Source: Laetiporus sulphureus 93-53 | Taxonomy: Eukaryota > Basidiomycota > Agaricomycetes > Polyporales > Laetiporaceae | Length of the DNA: 64,000 nucleotides | Assembly: GCF_001632365.1 (NCBI RefSeq) | Contig: NW_024468510.1 | Location: 560,310 to 624,309 of the forward strand | Reading direction: 5' to 3' | Shown here: piece by piece, positions 46,129-61,158 of the stretch | How the letters are laid out: each line of letters begins with the position of its first letter | Position numbering within the stretch: the stretch's first letter is position 1 | The notes under the pieces: model-generated | Told to the model about the DNA's origin: nothing | Seen by the model: the letters and a program-made list of their open reading frames with translations, nothing else | The model's database searches: none | Position numbers and translations under genes: made by a program

Positions 46129-47938
46129 ATGTCGACCGTCACGAACTCGTGGATGCCTGCACCGGGGCGGTACCCTGTCAGCGTGGGCTCGTCCCTCGGA
46201 CGTGCGCTCAAGGTCCGCAAGGGCGTGCAGGTGCCCCCGAAGAAGTTCGAGCGTGATTTCTACAACTTCAAGTGTGGGTGCCGTTGGTCTTTGCGCTCTA
46301 AGTGTATGCCTTATCCTAGGCGCCATGCGCAGACAACTTCATGCCCGAGTCGGTGGATCCAACCAAGTCGGGGACGGTGGATGTGAGGCGGGGGAAGGAC
46401 ACGACCGCTGTTAATGTCATGCGCGGCAGCTCTCAGGTCAGTCTTGTGCACATGATCGGGGGTACTGTGGCCTCGACTGACGAGAGGTGCGCCGGACAGT
46501 CGGAGGAGGGCGGACTCTTGTTCGTAGGGCAGGAACACGCTTCGAAGGAAGTAGATTGCGTGCTGATATACGATGAGGAGACGGGAGTGCGTGATTCATT
46601 CTATATTACTTGCTCGCAAATGACTCAACGACTCTGCTTTCACTAGGAATATACCCTCGAGAAGATCGAGGCGACTATCAACCTGACTTTCGACCGCAAG
46701 ACGTCTCAAGCACCGCGCCATCCCAGCTTGCGTAAGTATGCTTCGTCTGTTACTCACGTCTGAAGCTTACTTTCCTGTATCTGAGTGTAGCACCGGTCGC
46801 TCCTAGTATCGCCACGTCCACATCTACATCGTCCTCCCACTCACATACACCAGCGCCGTCTCGTCCTCCAGCACAGTCGCAAGCTGACATCGACTTTGAT
46901 AACGAGCTCCTTAAGGAGCTCGTTTCCGATACGAAGCAAAAGGGGAAGAGTCTGCCCTCACGTCCGTCCGCAAGCATGAATTCGTCATCTGCATCAATCT
47001 CATTAAAGGCCGCAGCAGAGAGGGTGCGAGCCAGGCAAGCAGAGCTCCTGAAGGAGGAGGAGGAGGAAGGAGAAGTAAGTGAGGGCGAGATCGTGGAGAA
47101 GCCCTGGACACCGGAATCCGCCGCGAGAGCGAAACTCGCTGTGAGGCCTGCGGCAGTGCACGCCACGGCGACACCAACATCGCGCCCGAATCCTCCTTCA
47201 GAGGTGTCTGCTAGGTCTCGTCCATCGCAGGCGCGTCTTCCGTCCTCCACGGCGACGAAGCCTCCGTTATCTGGCGGGAAGAATAAGCGGTCTTTACCTG
47301 TGGACGTGGAGGAGGAAACGCTGGAGTTTGGCCGAGCGGCGCAGCCTCTGAAGAGGGCACGCCCGTCACCGCCTCCGTCGTCAAAGCCGAAGGAAAAGGA
47401 GAAGGGCATAGAGAGAGAGAAGACGTTCGAGCTTGCCTTGCCGTCATCGTCTCACGCGCCATCCTTACCCAGCGCAGTTTCCGTAGAGCTCTCTCTTCCC
47501 GGCTCCTCCTCCGATGCGGTCTTGCTGCCACCTGCGCCCGTCGCGCCGCTCGACTCCGAGGACGAAGACTGGGACGAGGTGCAGCCCTCGCCGACGCCCG
47601 CACCCGCGCCGGCGCCGCTCTTCCCGCCACGCAAGATCGAGATGGAGGAGATCGTGCCGACGTCGTCGCGTAGGCCCGAATCTGAGCAGGAGGAAGACGA
47701 CGAGGACGACATGGAGGAGACGGAGATCGACATGCGCGCGTTCGAGGCGGAGATGAATCGGCACCTAGATGCTGGAGAGGACGTGGAGGTGGAGGCAGAG
47801 GCGGAGGAGGAGGAGGACTGGCTTGCAGCGGATATGTCGCAGGGCGGTGAGCGCGGGGCTGCTGAACAGGGTGCGGTCATGCCGGAGTGGGGAGACGAAG
47901 ATGATTATTCGAGCAGTGAGGAGAGTGACGATGACTAG
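46129..47938 (+). CDS. RNA polymerase II elongation factor EAF (ELL-associated factor)
   Basis: The EAF N-terminal domain is spread over the first exons: MSTVTNSWMPAPGRYPVSVGSSL..KKFERDFYNFK, then DNFMPESVDPTKSGTVDVRRGKDTTAVNVMRGSSQ, then EGGLLFVGQEHASKEVDCVLIYDEETG, then EYTLEKIEATINLTFDRKTSQ. This matches human EAF1/2 and S. pombe Eaf1, which partner ELL in the little/super elongation complexes to stimulate RNA polymerase II. The C-terminal two thirds are disordered and very acidic, for example DSEDEDWDEVQPSP, EEDDEDDMEETEID, DDYSSSEESDDD at the stop (47938), with a basic KRSLPVD..LKRARPSPPP patch between. Human EAF also has an acidic, serine-rich activation region, so this layout fits. An ELL partner is not seen in the window. 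Confidence 0.92.
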
Positions 47939-48196
47939 CACCAATACGGGGACTCGAATGGATTGGCTTCTGGTACGCTATTAGCGGACCTGCCTTGATG
48001 GTGGGCTGGTGACATTAATACTGCGCTCGTATCGTATCGGTATAGCATAGTACGTTGTGAAGCATACCCTAATACAGATTCCATCCGCATGCACTCCGCT
48101 GAAAGTCACCCTAGATGGCTGGCTATGTACAAGTGCATATCCTCAGGCAATTAATCACTGTCGTCATCAAATCCGTCGATCGCTTTTTCGTATATA

Positions 48197-49463
48197 CTAA
48201 TCGTCCTCGTCGGAGAGCCCAGGCGTGTCAGCAATTCTATAAATGAGCTTTTCCGCGTGTACCTATCATATCACTCAATACATCAACTTCGAGGTGAGCA
48301 CTGGCCATACCTTCCCTGCTTTCATGTACTCAAACCCATCGTGCACGCTTTCCAAACCGTGAGGGAAGACTCTTATGGTGCAAGGTTTGAGCACAGACTT
48401 GGCAAGCAAGGTCGAAATTAGTTTGCTATACTTGACCGCATTCCTGTAGTGTTCGGGATAAGCGGGAATATGAAAGGGAATCTCAACGGTCTCCAGAATT
48501 GCAAGCCATCAACAAACACTCGGAGCTGCATCGGAGAATAGCATACCTTTCCCAGAATGGTATATGCAAGGATGAACTCCGTCTTCACCCCTTGTCTTCT
48601 GCTTGTATACGGGAGCAGAGTAGCGATTGTCCCTCCTTCCTCGCTGAGCGACATGCTGACCTGGTATGGCGTCGTGCCTTCACTGGTACAATCTATCGCA
48701 TACTTCAGACGCCCGCTCGTGGCAGAGATAATCTTTCTGAAGGTGAATGAGTCTGCATAGTCGAACACTTCATCCGCCCCCAGACCCTTGACAAAGTCAA
48801 TATTTTTAGGAGATGCCGTCGAAATGACTCGAAGGCCTGCAAGCTTTGCTAGTTGGATAGCATACTGCCCGGTTGCGGACGTGCCAGACCAGATGAGGAC
48901 GTCGATGGGTGTCTCCGTAGGCGACAGAGGAGTGGGGAGTCCCAGACACTGGTACAGACTTTGACAGGCGGTGTAGCATGGAATCCCAAGCTGAGCCGCT
49001 TCTTCGAACGAGAGCGTGTCCGGCACTGAGATCAACAACTTCGCAGATGCCACCGTATATTCAGCGAAGGCACCATTCGGACTTGTCCCTGTGCAAAAGT
49101 CAGGCTCATCTAGTAAGAAACAGCCATTCAATCCGTGCTCACCGCCATGCACTACACCGGCTACCCTTTCACCCACCCTTCTGAGGCCCTCAGGGACGTG
49201 GGATCCAATCATGACTACGACTCCGGCGAAATCACACCCAATGACGTTGCCCGGCTGTGGATGGAGGCGAAGTGTTTTCCCTGTGTAGGTGCAATCAGTC
49301 AAGAACAATCGAGATGGCGAATATCATACAGTCCGTAGGATTTTGTGATACTGCGACGACTTTGACCAGAACCTCGCCGTCGCCGGGGACAGGAATCTCT
49401 ACATCCTTCAAGTGAAAGAAACCATCCCCCCTGGTGACTAGAGCCTTCATTTCTGAATGCATG
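48197..49463 (-). CDS. Zinc-independent MDR oxidoreductase, ToxD/trans-enoyl-reductase-like
   Basis: Medium-chain dehydrogenase/reductase fold. Start at 49463 (MHSEMKALVTRGDGFF; the inner Met at 49451 is an alternative). GroES-like half: VLVKVVAVSQNPTDWK, GCDFAGVVVMIGSHV, RVGERVAGVVHGG. Nucleotide half: GIPCYTACQSLYQ, IWSGTSATGQYAIQLAKLAGLRVISTASPKN, LGADEVFDYAD and YAIDCTSEG. The G-x-S-A-T-G-x-x-A loop with neighbouring ASPKN is typical of the ToxD-like enoyl reductases that work beside fungal polyketide synthases, though many are free-standing. The structural and catalytic zinc cysteines of alcohol dehydrogenases are absent. The last exon, joined by an intron at about 48260-48320, gives VHAEKLIYRIADTPGLSDEDD. 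NADPH use is likely by family. It opens the accessory stretch that also holds a P450, a halogenase and an MFS exporter. Confidence 0.82.
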
Positions 49464-50027
49464 TTGTCCAATGGTGCTGCATCAACAATAGCGGCCGAAT
49501 TCCGATCTCCTTTTTAAATGCGAGCCGGTAAGCTGGGCACACTGTATATATTCCGACCGATATCATGTCTGTTCACATCAGCCCTCCCGTTTGAGGACTC
49601 TACGACTACTGGGGGATTCTGTTTTCGGCCGTAAAATGGATGGATCCCACGGGCCAATTACGGGTTCGTTATGCCCATTCCATATTGGTTTGTGATAGTG
49701 TCGTTGTCTATAAACCGTGGAACAATTACAAGGGCACTGAAGCATCTGAACCGTTAGTCATCTCGCATCCGGAAAACTCCATCTACAATCGTCCAAGAAG
49801 CATCAAGGAACACATCTCTGACTTGATCACTTCGCCATAGCCGATGTAAGGCGAGCATGTGCACCCTATCATAGTCAGACAAATTTGACTCTACAGTTTT
49901 TCACATGGCCGTAATGTGATCAGTGCACCAAGATACATCTTCCATTCTGCGGCAAACTCAGGGGTACTAACGTAAGGAGCCCATGCCAGTGGGACGTGGG
50001 CGTTGATTCGATGACACAGCTCACCGT
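49464..50027. other. Intergenic region with TATA-like site
   Basis: TATATA near 49544-49551 lies about 85 bases upstream of the oxidoreductase start on the minus strand. The rest shows no gene and leads into the repeat at 50028. Confidence 0.35.
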
Positions 50028-50831
50028 ACCTGCTCATAATGCATTCCCTCATAGTGCATAACACCTCATAGTAACGCATAGCTCCATGTGGGCAAGGAGT
50101 CACAGCCTGCACAGATTTATTTTTCCACGGGAAACCTGATGAAAAAATGGTGAAAATATTATAAGTCTGGATGTGAAAATAGTTTGGAAATCGGGTGGAG
50201 ACAATTGAACTATGTTACAATTGCTTCACCGAAACATATCGGTATCACATATTTTTGGACTGAAATATCTTCCTTTGGGAAATAGTTTCACTATTGCTGA
50301 TACATTTCGGTAAAACAATCGTAACATAATTTAATTGTCTCCGCCCAATTTCCAAACTATTTCCATACCCAGACATAAAATATTTTCACCATTTTTGCAT
50401 CAGGTTTCCCGTGGAAAAATAAATCTATGCAGGCTGTGAGTTGGTGCCCGCCAAATTATGCATGAGATCTCATACCGCATAATGCATACCTAAAACGCGG
50501 CATTATGCATTATGATATCGTGAGAATAATGCCTAACTAGGAAATTTCACGTGCATTAAAGGTTATACAGGACGCATAACACCATTTTTGTCCCGTAATT
50601 ATGTTTATAAATTATGTTTATGTCCAAATTTGGGGGTACTAAACCAGGTTTGTCGCAAAAAAGTAGTAATAATCTGGTGAAATGTGAGGCCTATTTTGTG
50701 TGCATGACAGCCCTACCTTGAAAAATCACGCATAGTCACTCAACGTCACACCGTGTGACAGCCTGGTAATGCATACTACCTCATAATGCATAGCCAAACC
50801 TGGGCACCGACGTTATGCGTTATGAGCAGGT
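50028..50831. repeat. Outer repeat element with CATAATGCAT subrepeats
   Basis: The two ends are inverted: left begins ACCTGCTCATAATGCAT, right ends with the near-complement ATGCGTTATGAGCAGGT. Inside, variants of CATAATGCAT or GCATTATG recur at about 50035, 50452, 50477, 50502, 50769, 50782 and 50813. The stretch 50061-50097 (CTCATAGTAACGCATAGCTCC...GGGCAAGG) also resembles 50777-50810 as a direct repeat. AT-rich and without coding capacity, so a non-autonomous element or a decayed repeat. Boundaries are estimates. Confidence 0.5.
50101..50438. mobile_element. Palindromic MITE (338 bases) inserted in the outer repeat
   Basis: Terminal inverted repeats of at least 60 bases begin CACAGCCTGCA and end TGCAGGCTGTG with two or so mismatches (GCACAG against GCATAG). 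The inverted similarity continues inwards through GTTTGGAAATCGGG, GGAGACAATT and ACCGAAA, so almost the whole element folds back. It is flanked by AGT at 50098-50100 and AGT at 50439-50441, a 3-base target duplication. CACAG termini with a 3-base duplication suggest the CACTA (CMC) superfamily, though PIF/Harbinger also makes 3-base duplications. No coding sequence. Confidence 0.78.
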
Positions 50832-51217
50832 GTACTGTAGTTGATTCGCGCCATCAGCGCCAGCGCTCAATGCTGTTAAGGCGGCATTTCAAGTTGATGA
50901 GGCACGATCATCGTGTCCTAGCACAGGCCAATGCTCTCTTCACATCATGTCGTTCGTCCGGCAATTCCGTTAAGGTTTGCAGCAGACATATGCTATTCTA
51001 GGAGAGGCCGAGACCGATAATAGATGCGAAGTCTGTCTGACCTTCCATCGGTGCGTCTCAGAGGGACCTCGAGGACCTGATCAAGTGCCAATATTGCGTT
51101 TCCACACTAGGTTTGGGAACTTGGCATACCGCTTTGAAATCCGAATGCCTCGACATAAACTCGCAACCCCTCCTGTGTCCCGGTGGTTGACTTTTCGTCA
51201 TCTATTGTCGCTCAGAG
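50832..51217. other. Upstream region of the cytochrome P450 gene
   Basis: About 390 bases between the repeat and the P450 start. No clear gene; presumably the P450 promoter. Confidence 0.35.
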
Positions 51218-53272
51218 ATGGAGGGCCTATTTCCAGCCAGCGTTGTTGCGGTGGCTGTCGGGGCCATAGCACGCGTTTTCATCCACAGCACCACTCTTGT
51301 CATCGCCACATCCGTTTTTGCCGGTTTCCTTGTGGCGTACCAGCTGTTCAGCCATGGTGCTCGTCGCTCCTTGCCCCCTGGCCCGCGGCGCATACCTATT
51401 ATCGGTAATGCGCTTGCAATCCCAAAGTTTGATCCCTGGATAACGTTTTCGAGGTGGCAGAAGACTTACGGTTCGCACTTTATCTTGGGCGGCTTCTTTA
51501 TCCTAACTCAAGCTCAACCATGATATTCAGGCGACATCATCTACCTTGAGATTCTTGGGCGTCCGATGGTCATATTGAACTCGTCCAAGATAGCAAAAGA
51601 TTTGTTGGATAAGCGCTCATCGCTCTATTCCGACAGACCCCATTTGGTTAGTGAATCTACTCAGCTCACGAGCTTGATGGTGCTGAATTCTTTCCAGGTG
51701 ATGGCTGGTGATCTGTACGTGAATAGTCCTGTTAAATTTGTGTCTGCAAAGTTCAAGAGTGTGCCGCAAATGCAGCTGCGGGTACCTTGATGAATTCGCG
51801 CTTCAACCCTACGGTGATTACTGGAGAGCACAGCGCAAACTCGTATCCCAGGACTTCAATCAGTCTGCTGTGCCACGTTACTACTCTATACAGGAGCTGG
51901 AGGCACGAAGGCTCACCCATGCTGTGCTGAATGATCCAACCTCTCTGATCGGGAAGACCAAGCTGTGAGCGATCTGTACATCATTGCGCTCACACACACT
52001 GACGCGATCGCTTTCAGCCACATCGCAGCCATTATTATGCGAGTCACGTATGGATACCCTGTCAAGAAGGAAGACGATCCTATGATCACGCTCCCTATGA
52101 AAGCAATGGACAATTTTAGCGCTGCCACTGCACCTGGCGCATTTCTCGTTGACTTCATTCCTCAGTGTATGCCAAACTAAATTTTCTCTATTGATTCTGG
52201 ATCCTGACGTCCGCGTAGTGAGGTACCTCCCAGAGTGGATGCCAGGTGCCGGCTTCCTCCGCACTGCCAAAGTGTGGCGTAAGACTGTCTGGGATGCCTC
52301 ATGGAACCCATACAATTGGTGCAAAGAAAACCTCGTAAGCATTACTTTCGATTGATAAGCGGAATCCCGTGAATTATTTGCGTCCACCAGGATTCCGGTA
52401 TTGCAACGACGCCCAACCTATGTGCAACGACTCTTCAGCAAGCTGACGGTCGGCCATCTGACAAGGAAGAGCATACGGTTGTCTGGGCTGCGTCAGCGGT
52501 GATGGGTGGAGGTCTCGATACTGTGCGTACTGCGCATCAATCATATTTTGCTTGAAACCTGTGTGCTGAAATGCGCATTTAGAATATGTCTACCATATTC
52601 ACATTCATCCTTGCGATGCTGCGGTACCCAAGCGTGCAGGCGAAGGCCCAGCTCGAGCTCGACCGTGTGGTTGGGAATGATAGGTTGCCGGCCATCACGG
52701 ATAGACCGTCCCTGCCCTATATTCGAAGCCTCATTGCGGAGGTGTTTCGCTGGGTTCCTGCTGTCCCACTAGGTCTATTCTCTACATATGTTTTCACGCA
52801 TTCACATTGACTACGCGCAATAGGGCTGCCGCACTCGCTGACCCAGGATGACGTTTATGAAGGCGTGTACTTCCCGAAAGGCACGCTCTTCTCGCCCAAC
52901 GTATGGTACGTATTGCGACAATTTTACGCATTGTATGCCTCATCGCACTGAATATCCAGGCACATGCTGCATGATCCAGCTGTGTATACCGAACCGATGG
53001 AATTCAAGCCCGAACGCTACGGCCTCGAGGATTCAGAGATGCGCAAGGTCACGGATCTCTCATTCGGCTTCGGCAGGCGTGCCTGCCCGGGCTTCTACTT
53101 TGCAGAGGGAACGATCTTTGCCGTAATCTCTACCTTGCTCGCAATCTGCAATATTGTGCCCACCAAGGACGCGCGAGGTAACGACATCATCCCCGAGTTG
53201 AAGTACACTCCTGGTTCCATAATGTGCGTGCTTGCGGTTTCCTTGAAATTGATGAAATCTCAAGCAACATAA
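51218..53272 (+). CDS. Cytochrome P450 monooxygenase
   Basis: Membrane-anchored haem monooxygenase. N-terminal hydrophobic segment VVAVAVGAIARVFIHSTTLVIATSVFAGFL, then the proline hinge SLPPGPRRIPIIGN. Further exons carry DIIYLEILGRPMVILNS, YGDYWRAQRKL (helix C), the oxygen-activating helix I sequence ASAVMGGGLDT, YPSVQAKAQLELDRVVG, EVFRW with the ExxR pair, MEFKPERYG (PERF-like) and the haem loop FGFGRRACPGFYFAE with the cysteine ligand. The gene has about nine introns; short ones around 52180-52220 and 52340-52390 are placed by frame only. About 500 residues, normal. It looks like the large basidiomycete group related to O-methylsterigmatocystin oxidoreductases. Substrate unknown. It converges on the halogenase gene, about 1 kb away. 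Confidence 0.9.
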
Positions 53273-54260
53273 CAGATTCCCAGAGAACGTGCAGTGCAAT
53301 TTCATACCTCGCACAACGCAGGCTAGGAGTCTGCTTGCTCAAAGCATCCTTGCTTCTGAGTAGTCGGCGTGGCAGGTATCACCCTCTCGGATACAGTCAC
53401 AGCCTCTATGTAGTCGCCAGGTTGTTATTGTGTATGTCATGGCTTTTCCAATCATAAGTATGCTACCTACTAGATGCATCTTCCGCCAAGTTCATTTTTG
53501 CAAGCGGATGCCTTTCCGTACGCGTTTGCAACGCTCAGGTTGCAGACTCATAACTCTGGCTGAAGATCTTGCTGAGCTTGAACAATATAAACAAGCGCTC
53601 GTTTGTCACGCAAATTCTCCGGGAGAGGGTCACGTCCGACTTAACATCCGACCTATGTCTGGGCTCGTTTTCGCACTCGGCACTCATTTAACTGGTTCAA
53701 TTGTCTTTCACATCATCAGCTACTTACATCAACACATGTCACGCTTTATCATCATTACTAAATAGTCTCCGATTTGGGCGGCCTTTGCAGGACATTAATT
53801 TCTTACGGTAGGAGTCGGTACTTTCTTTGTAGTGCGAGATGCGCTGACACGAGCTCAATTCATCTGGACAGCTGATTAACAGAGCGATGAAACAGGAGCA
53901 TGCTGCGCCCGTCCAATTATGCTACCGCCTTAGCAACGATCTTGGAGGATATTCGACTTGATCGCGGTCTCATGCAAGTTCAGCTGCCGTGAGTCTGCCG
54001 ACCATATACGGCTGTGAGCTTGACCTCTCAATACCTAAATATGGAGTGCTTTTCATTTCTAAGCTGCAGGTCTCCTGCTTAACTCAGTGAGTTCGAGTTT
54101 GATATGACAGTGATATGACAGCAGCCCAAGTTGAGCATCAGTCGCCTCAGGTTGATTATCAAAACCAACGACAATCATAGGCATACTAGACGGTTACACA
54201 ATGTATACCCCTGGGAAACTTCTCTACGGGAGCAACTCGACTCATCAGAATGGTATCGCG
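53273..54260. other. Convergent intergenic region
   Basis: About 1 kb between the P450 and halogenase stops. No gene supported. A short direct duplication GATATGACAGT/GATATGACAG occurs near 54101-54121. Confidence 0.35.
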
Positions 54261-58079
<3,819 letters not shown>

Positions 58080-58520
58080 TAATGCCACCGCGGCGAACAC
58101 CATGCAGACATCGAAGCCCAGGCGCAGCTTGATGTACGTCTGTCCGATGTTTCTGACTCCATGCCTTGGAGTAGCATCGGCGGCCGAAATCGTTCTTCAT
58201 ACATGCCTTGTCAGACTGATTTTTCGCTGACCCCCATCGTTCACAGCATAGCGCTGCTGGCGTCCATACCTTTATCTGTCTTCGGAATTGTCGCTGCCAT
58301 GTTGACGTGTTCTCTCCAAACTGGCGAAGCTATTGTCTATTTAGATCGGTGTCCAGATTTTCCAGGAAGGACGGAACGGTTTTGCAGGGCGCGCGGCCAT
58401 CCTCTGATTCCTCGTCGGTGAGGCAGTGAATGTCCTCTTCTTGATCTCCACGATTCATGAAGAAACCTGTTCGGCCTGCCATCGATCCGACAGCTCAGAG
58501 TCTCATCCATAAGAGTATCC
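58080..58520 (+). pseudogene. Decayed 3' fragment of an MFS transporter, inverted copy of the intact gene at 61159-63279
   Basis: Translated in shifting frames, the plus strand reads SIALLASIPLSVFGIVAAM, matching SIALLAVTPSSVSGIVAAV of the intact transporter. It then shifts to match FCRARGHPLIPRR, which corresponds to a neighbouring frame of that gene's GFAGRAAGLWFLVG region. The DNA runs on to TTTGCAGGGCGCGCGGCC..CCTCTGATTCCTCGTCGG and GATCCGACAGCTC against GATCCGACCGCTC near the functional stop. A homologous intron with its CAG acceptor precedes the first block. Frameshifts and stop codons show it is dead. Only the last quarter of the gene is seen. Confidence 0.8.
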
Positions 58521-58976
58521 ATCATCAGCAATGATGATAGCTCAACTACTGATAGAATTCCTTGTGTATTCCGTATTTCACTGTTCGGCACGCCATCTTG
58601 TCATCTAGACCATCCACAAGTGCAACGTGCTCACTGTCACCGGACTATTCGCTCATTCTATCGAGTTCATGCGAATGTCGGGTGCCTGCACATCCATGCG
58701 CGTGATTGTTTGTCGTTGCTAAACTTACTGAACTCCATAGCGTGAATGATGAATAAATGGTCCGTGATCTCGCCCGCAACTCTTCTCTCATGACTCGTAG
58801 CGAACGCATGTAAGTATCTTCATCAAAAACCATATACGCTCACAAGGTACATCTGCAGCAAGGAATAGCGTCTACAGGCCCGGGCTGCAATAAACTGTAT
58901 CCCTTCCTCCCTCTAGCGCACGAGTCGGCCTTGAGCATTGTTACATCCATGTTATCAGTATGATGCCTACACATGC
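58521..58976. other. Intergenic region downstream of the transporter fragment
   Basis: About 450 bases, no supported gene. Confidence 0.35.
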
Positions 58977-60244
58977 CTAGACCTTGTAGTCCATGTCACG
59001 GATTTCCTCCACCGCGACAGTCTTGGTGATTCGGATATCAGATGATCCGGAATTAAGACCATGGTCAGAGGTGGACTGGATGTGCCGCGATGGGGAATCA
59101 CGATGATGCAAGGCGAGTGGAATTGAATTCGTGATAGGCTCACGGCGATTCAAGCTCATCTGGCCACTAGGGGTCATGATGCCTCCGTAACCCAGTCTCG
59201 TCCCACGGAAGACGCGGCAGGCCATCGCATTCGTAAGAAAGATATTAGGGACAGTGAACATAGTCCTGTATGTCACGGGCACGGAATAAACGTAAACCAT
59301 GATGACTGTGAGCAAATTGCTTGTTACTGTGATTCTAGAGTGTTTCCATTAGCTTAGGTCGACTCCGGTCAATTTGAGAAGCAAATACATGTAATATGCT
59401 TGTCCATCTTGCAATAGAGCCTTCGAAATTGCAGGGAGATATTTCCCTGACCAGAATGTCCGGACTCGAGTCGTAAGGCGGTCGTCTCCATGAGCGTTCA
59501 TCACTAGCCGAAATGATATTGCCAAGAAAACAAGTGTGTCGTGTATGAGAGGAGTGATTCCAGCAGCGGATACGTACGCCTTCAGGCTTGCATTTAGGCA
59601 GTACGGCGTGGGGCCAATATTTGTAGCCTTTACCGCCTCGATAATGGTGAATGACCCGGCGACGACGCTGAGCCACACCACGAAGAAAAATGCCTGAACA
59701 TACAGATTCCCACTGAAGACGGCCCGGATGCGAAAGAAGAACAGAAGACAGGTTGCAGGCACTGCCAGAGCAAAACAAACGTCGAGCGTGAGCTCAAGTG
59801 CTTGGCAGCGACCTTGGCCAATAGGTGCAGCTGATATTTGACGAAACGTCAGGGGACGGGCGAAACGTCGCAATGTCAATACATACTTTCGAAGGCCGTG
59901 CTGAGCACGATATACGACATCGCTGCCAACCTGTAATAAGATGTCAGTGGGTAGAATAATGTTCATTTTCAGAATCACTTGCCTTGAAAAAAAATAGACG
60001 TAGACCGGCAGGTTGACTTTTGTCTTTGTTATGAGGATGTAATCATTCACTGTGTTACTGAGAACGTCCCACACCATAGCCTATGCGAGGGATCCATGGG
60101 TTAGATTGTTCGACATGCGGTTTGTAATCCACGTACTCCTAACGAACCGACAAGAATGAAAGTGGCAACGCGGGTCTCAAATGCAATATCGCGAGGGAGG
60201 TAAGCATAGGGAGTGTAGGGGTTGATGATCTCGGAGACGTTCAT
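58977..60244 (-). CDS. Seven-helix-type orphan membrane protein (basidiomycete family)
   Basis: Start at 60244 (MNVSEIINPYTPYAYLPRDIAFETR). Hydrophobic stretches in order: ATFILVGSLGAMVWDVL, VNLPVYVYFFSRLAAMSYIVLST, ALELTLDVCFALAVPATCLLFFFRI, LYVQAFFFVVWLSVVAGSFTI, LKAYVSAAGITPLIHDTLVFLAI, YYMITVTSNLLTVIMVYVYSV and TMFTVPNIFLTNAMACRVFRG, i.e. about seven. The FLTNAMACRVFRG motif ending the last helix and the YFFSRLA start of helix two recur in large families of Agaricomycete membrane proteins of unknown role with receptor-like topology. The tail of about 85 residues is Ser/Arg-rich and hydrophilic. Four or so introns; the one at about 59900-60000 removes a stretch that otherwise stays open. 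Function is unknown; calling it a receptor would go beyond the evidence. Confidence 0.75.
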
Positions 60245-61158
60245 GGCGAATAAGTTTGTCTTGTAGAACAGCGAGGCGTCGCGAGATGCAATAAAATCGC
60301 GCCTTGATGGGTTCATATACAATTTTTTGAGGCACCTGGACAGAAATCATGGTCCAAACAGTTCTCAGGTACTGCCGTTGCATGATGGAGGCATATCATT
60401 GTAGTTGATCGTGTTAAACGGCATCTCGGGTGGTTGTGCTGTGCGTTGATAACGCGGGCGATCTCAAACTGAGTTCGAGCCTCATGATACAGGCATCATT
60501 ATCGAAATACGAATGCGCCGTTTCGAGATGTCCATCATTATGACCGTGCTGTTGACAGGCTGATGCGACCTTGTGATGCAGCTCATGTAAGTTTCCGAAG
60601 AAGCCTGCCAGTGTGTGGAATGATGTACATACTGAGAGTCTTTCAGCGAAAATTGATACGTCGGAGGCTCGGATCGCACGGAGCTTCAACACGCTCTGGC
60701 TCTGGCTTGACTGCATCAGCTCACCATCTCCGCCGGCTTGCAAAAGTCGTTTCGCGATCATTTCGCCAGGTGGATGGTATAACATCGATGGGGGCATGCC
60801 GTAAAAGTATGAGATCGAGGAGACGGATCTCCGTGCGTCCTATCGGAGACTAATGCGTATTTGCCCGGTTTCATCGTTCTGGTCGAGCTTGTTGAACTGA
60901 TATGAATTCTCAGCCGAAGGTTTCACACGTCAAATGTTGAACATGGGGAGTTCACCCAAAACGAACCCGACACGATGCCCATGCCTGTGGCATGCTGGAC
61001 GCGTGATACTGATAAAATTAAAAATCGCGCTTCAGGCATTGAACAGTGATGATACGAGCATCCGAAGGATTCGGCAACTGGAATGAGTCCATGGAATGGG
61101 CATATGAGTAGGATCGGAGAGTTCGTAAAGGATAGGTCGAAATCGCATGTTATGGAAG
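60245..61158. other. Intergenic region, about 0.9 kb
   Basis: A 127-codon open frame at 60414-60797 (-) starts MPPSMLYHPPGEM but shows no known motif and no exon partner; it may be chance or a gene remnant. Otherwise nothing. Confidence 0.35.

Noticed and set aside
60414..60797. 127-codon minus-strand frame starting MPPSMLYHPPGEM.
   Set aside because: No recognisable family, no splice context, opposite-strand frames equally open.
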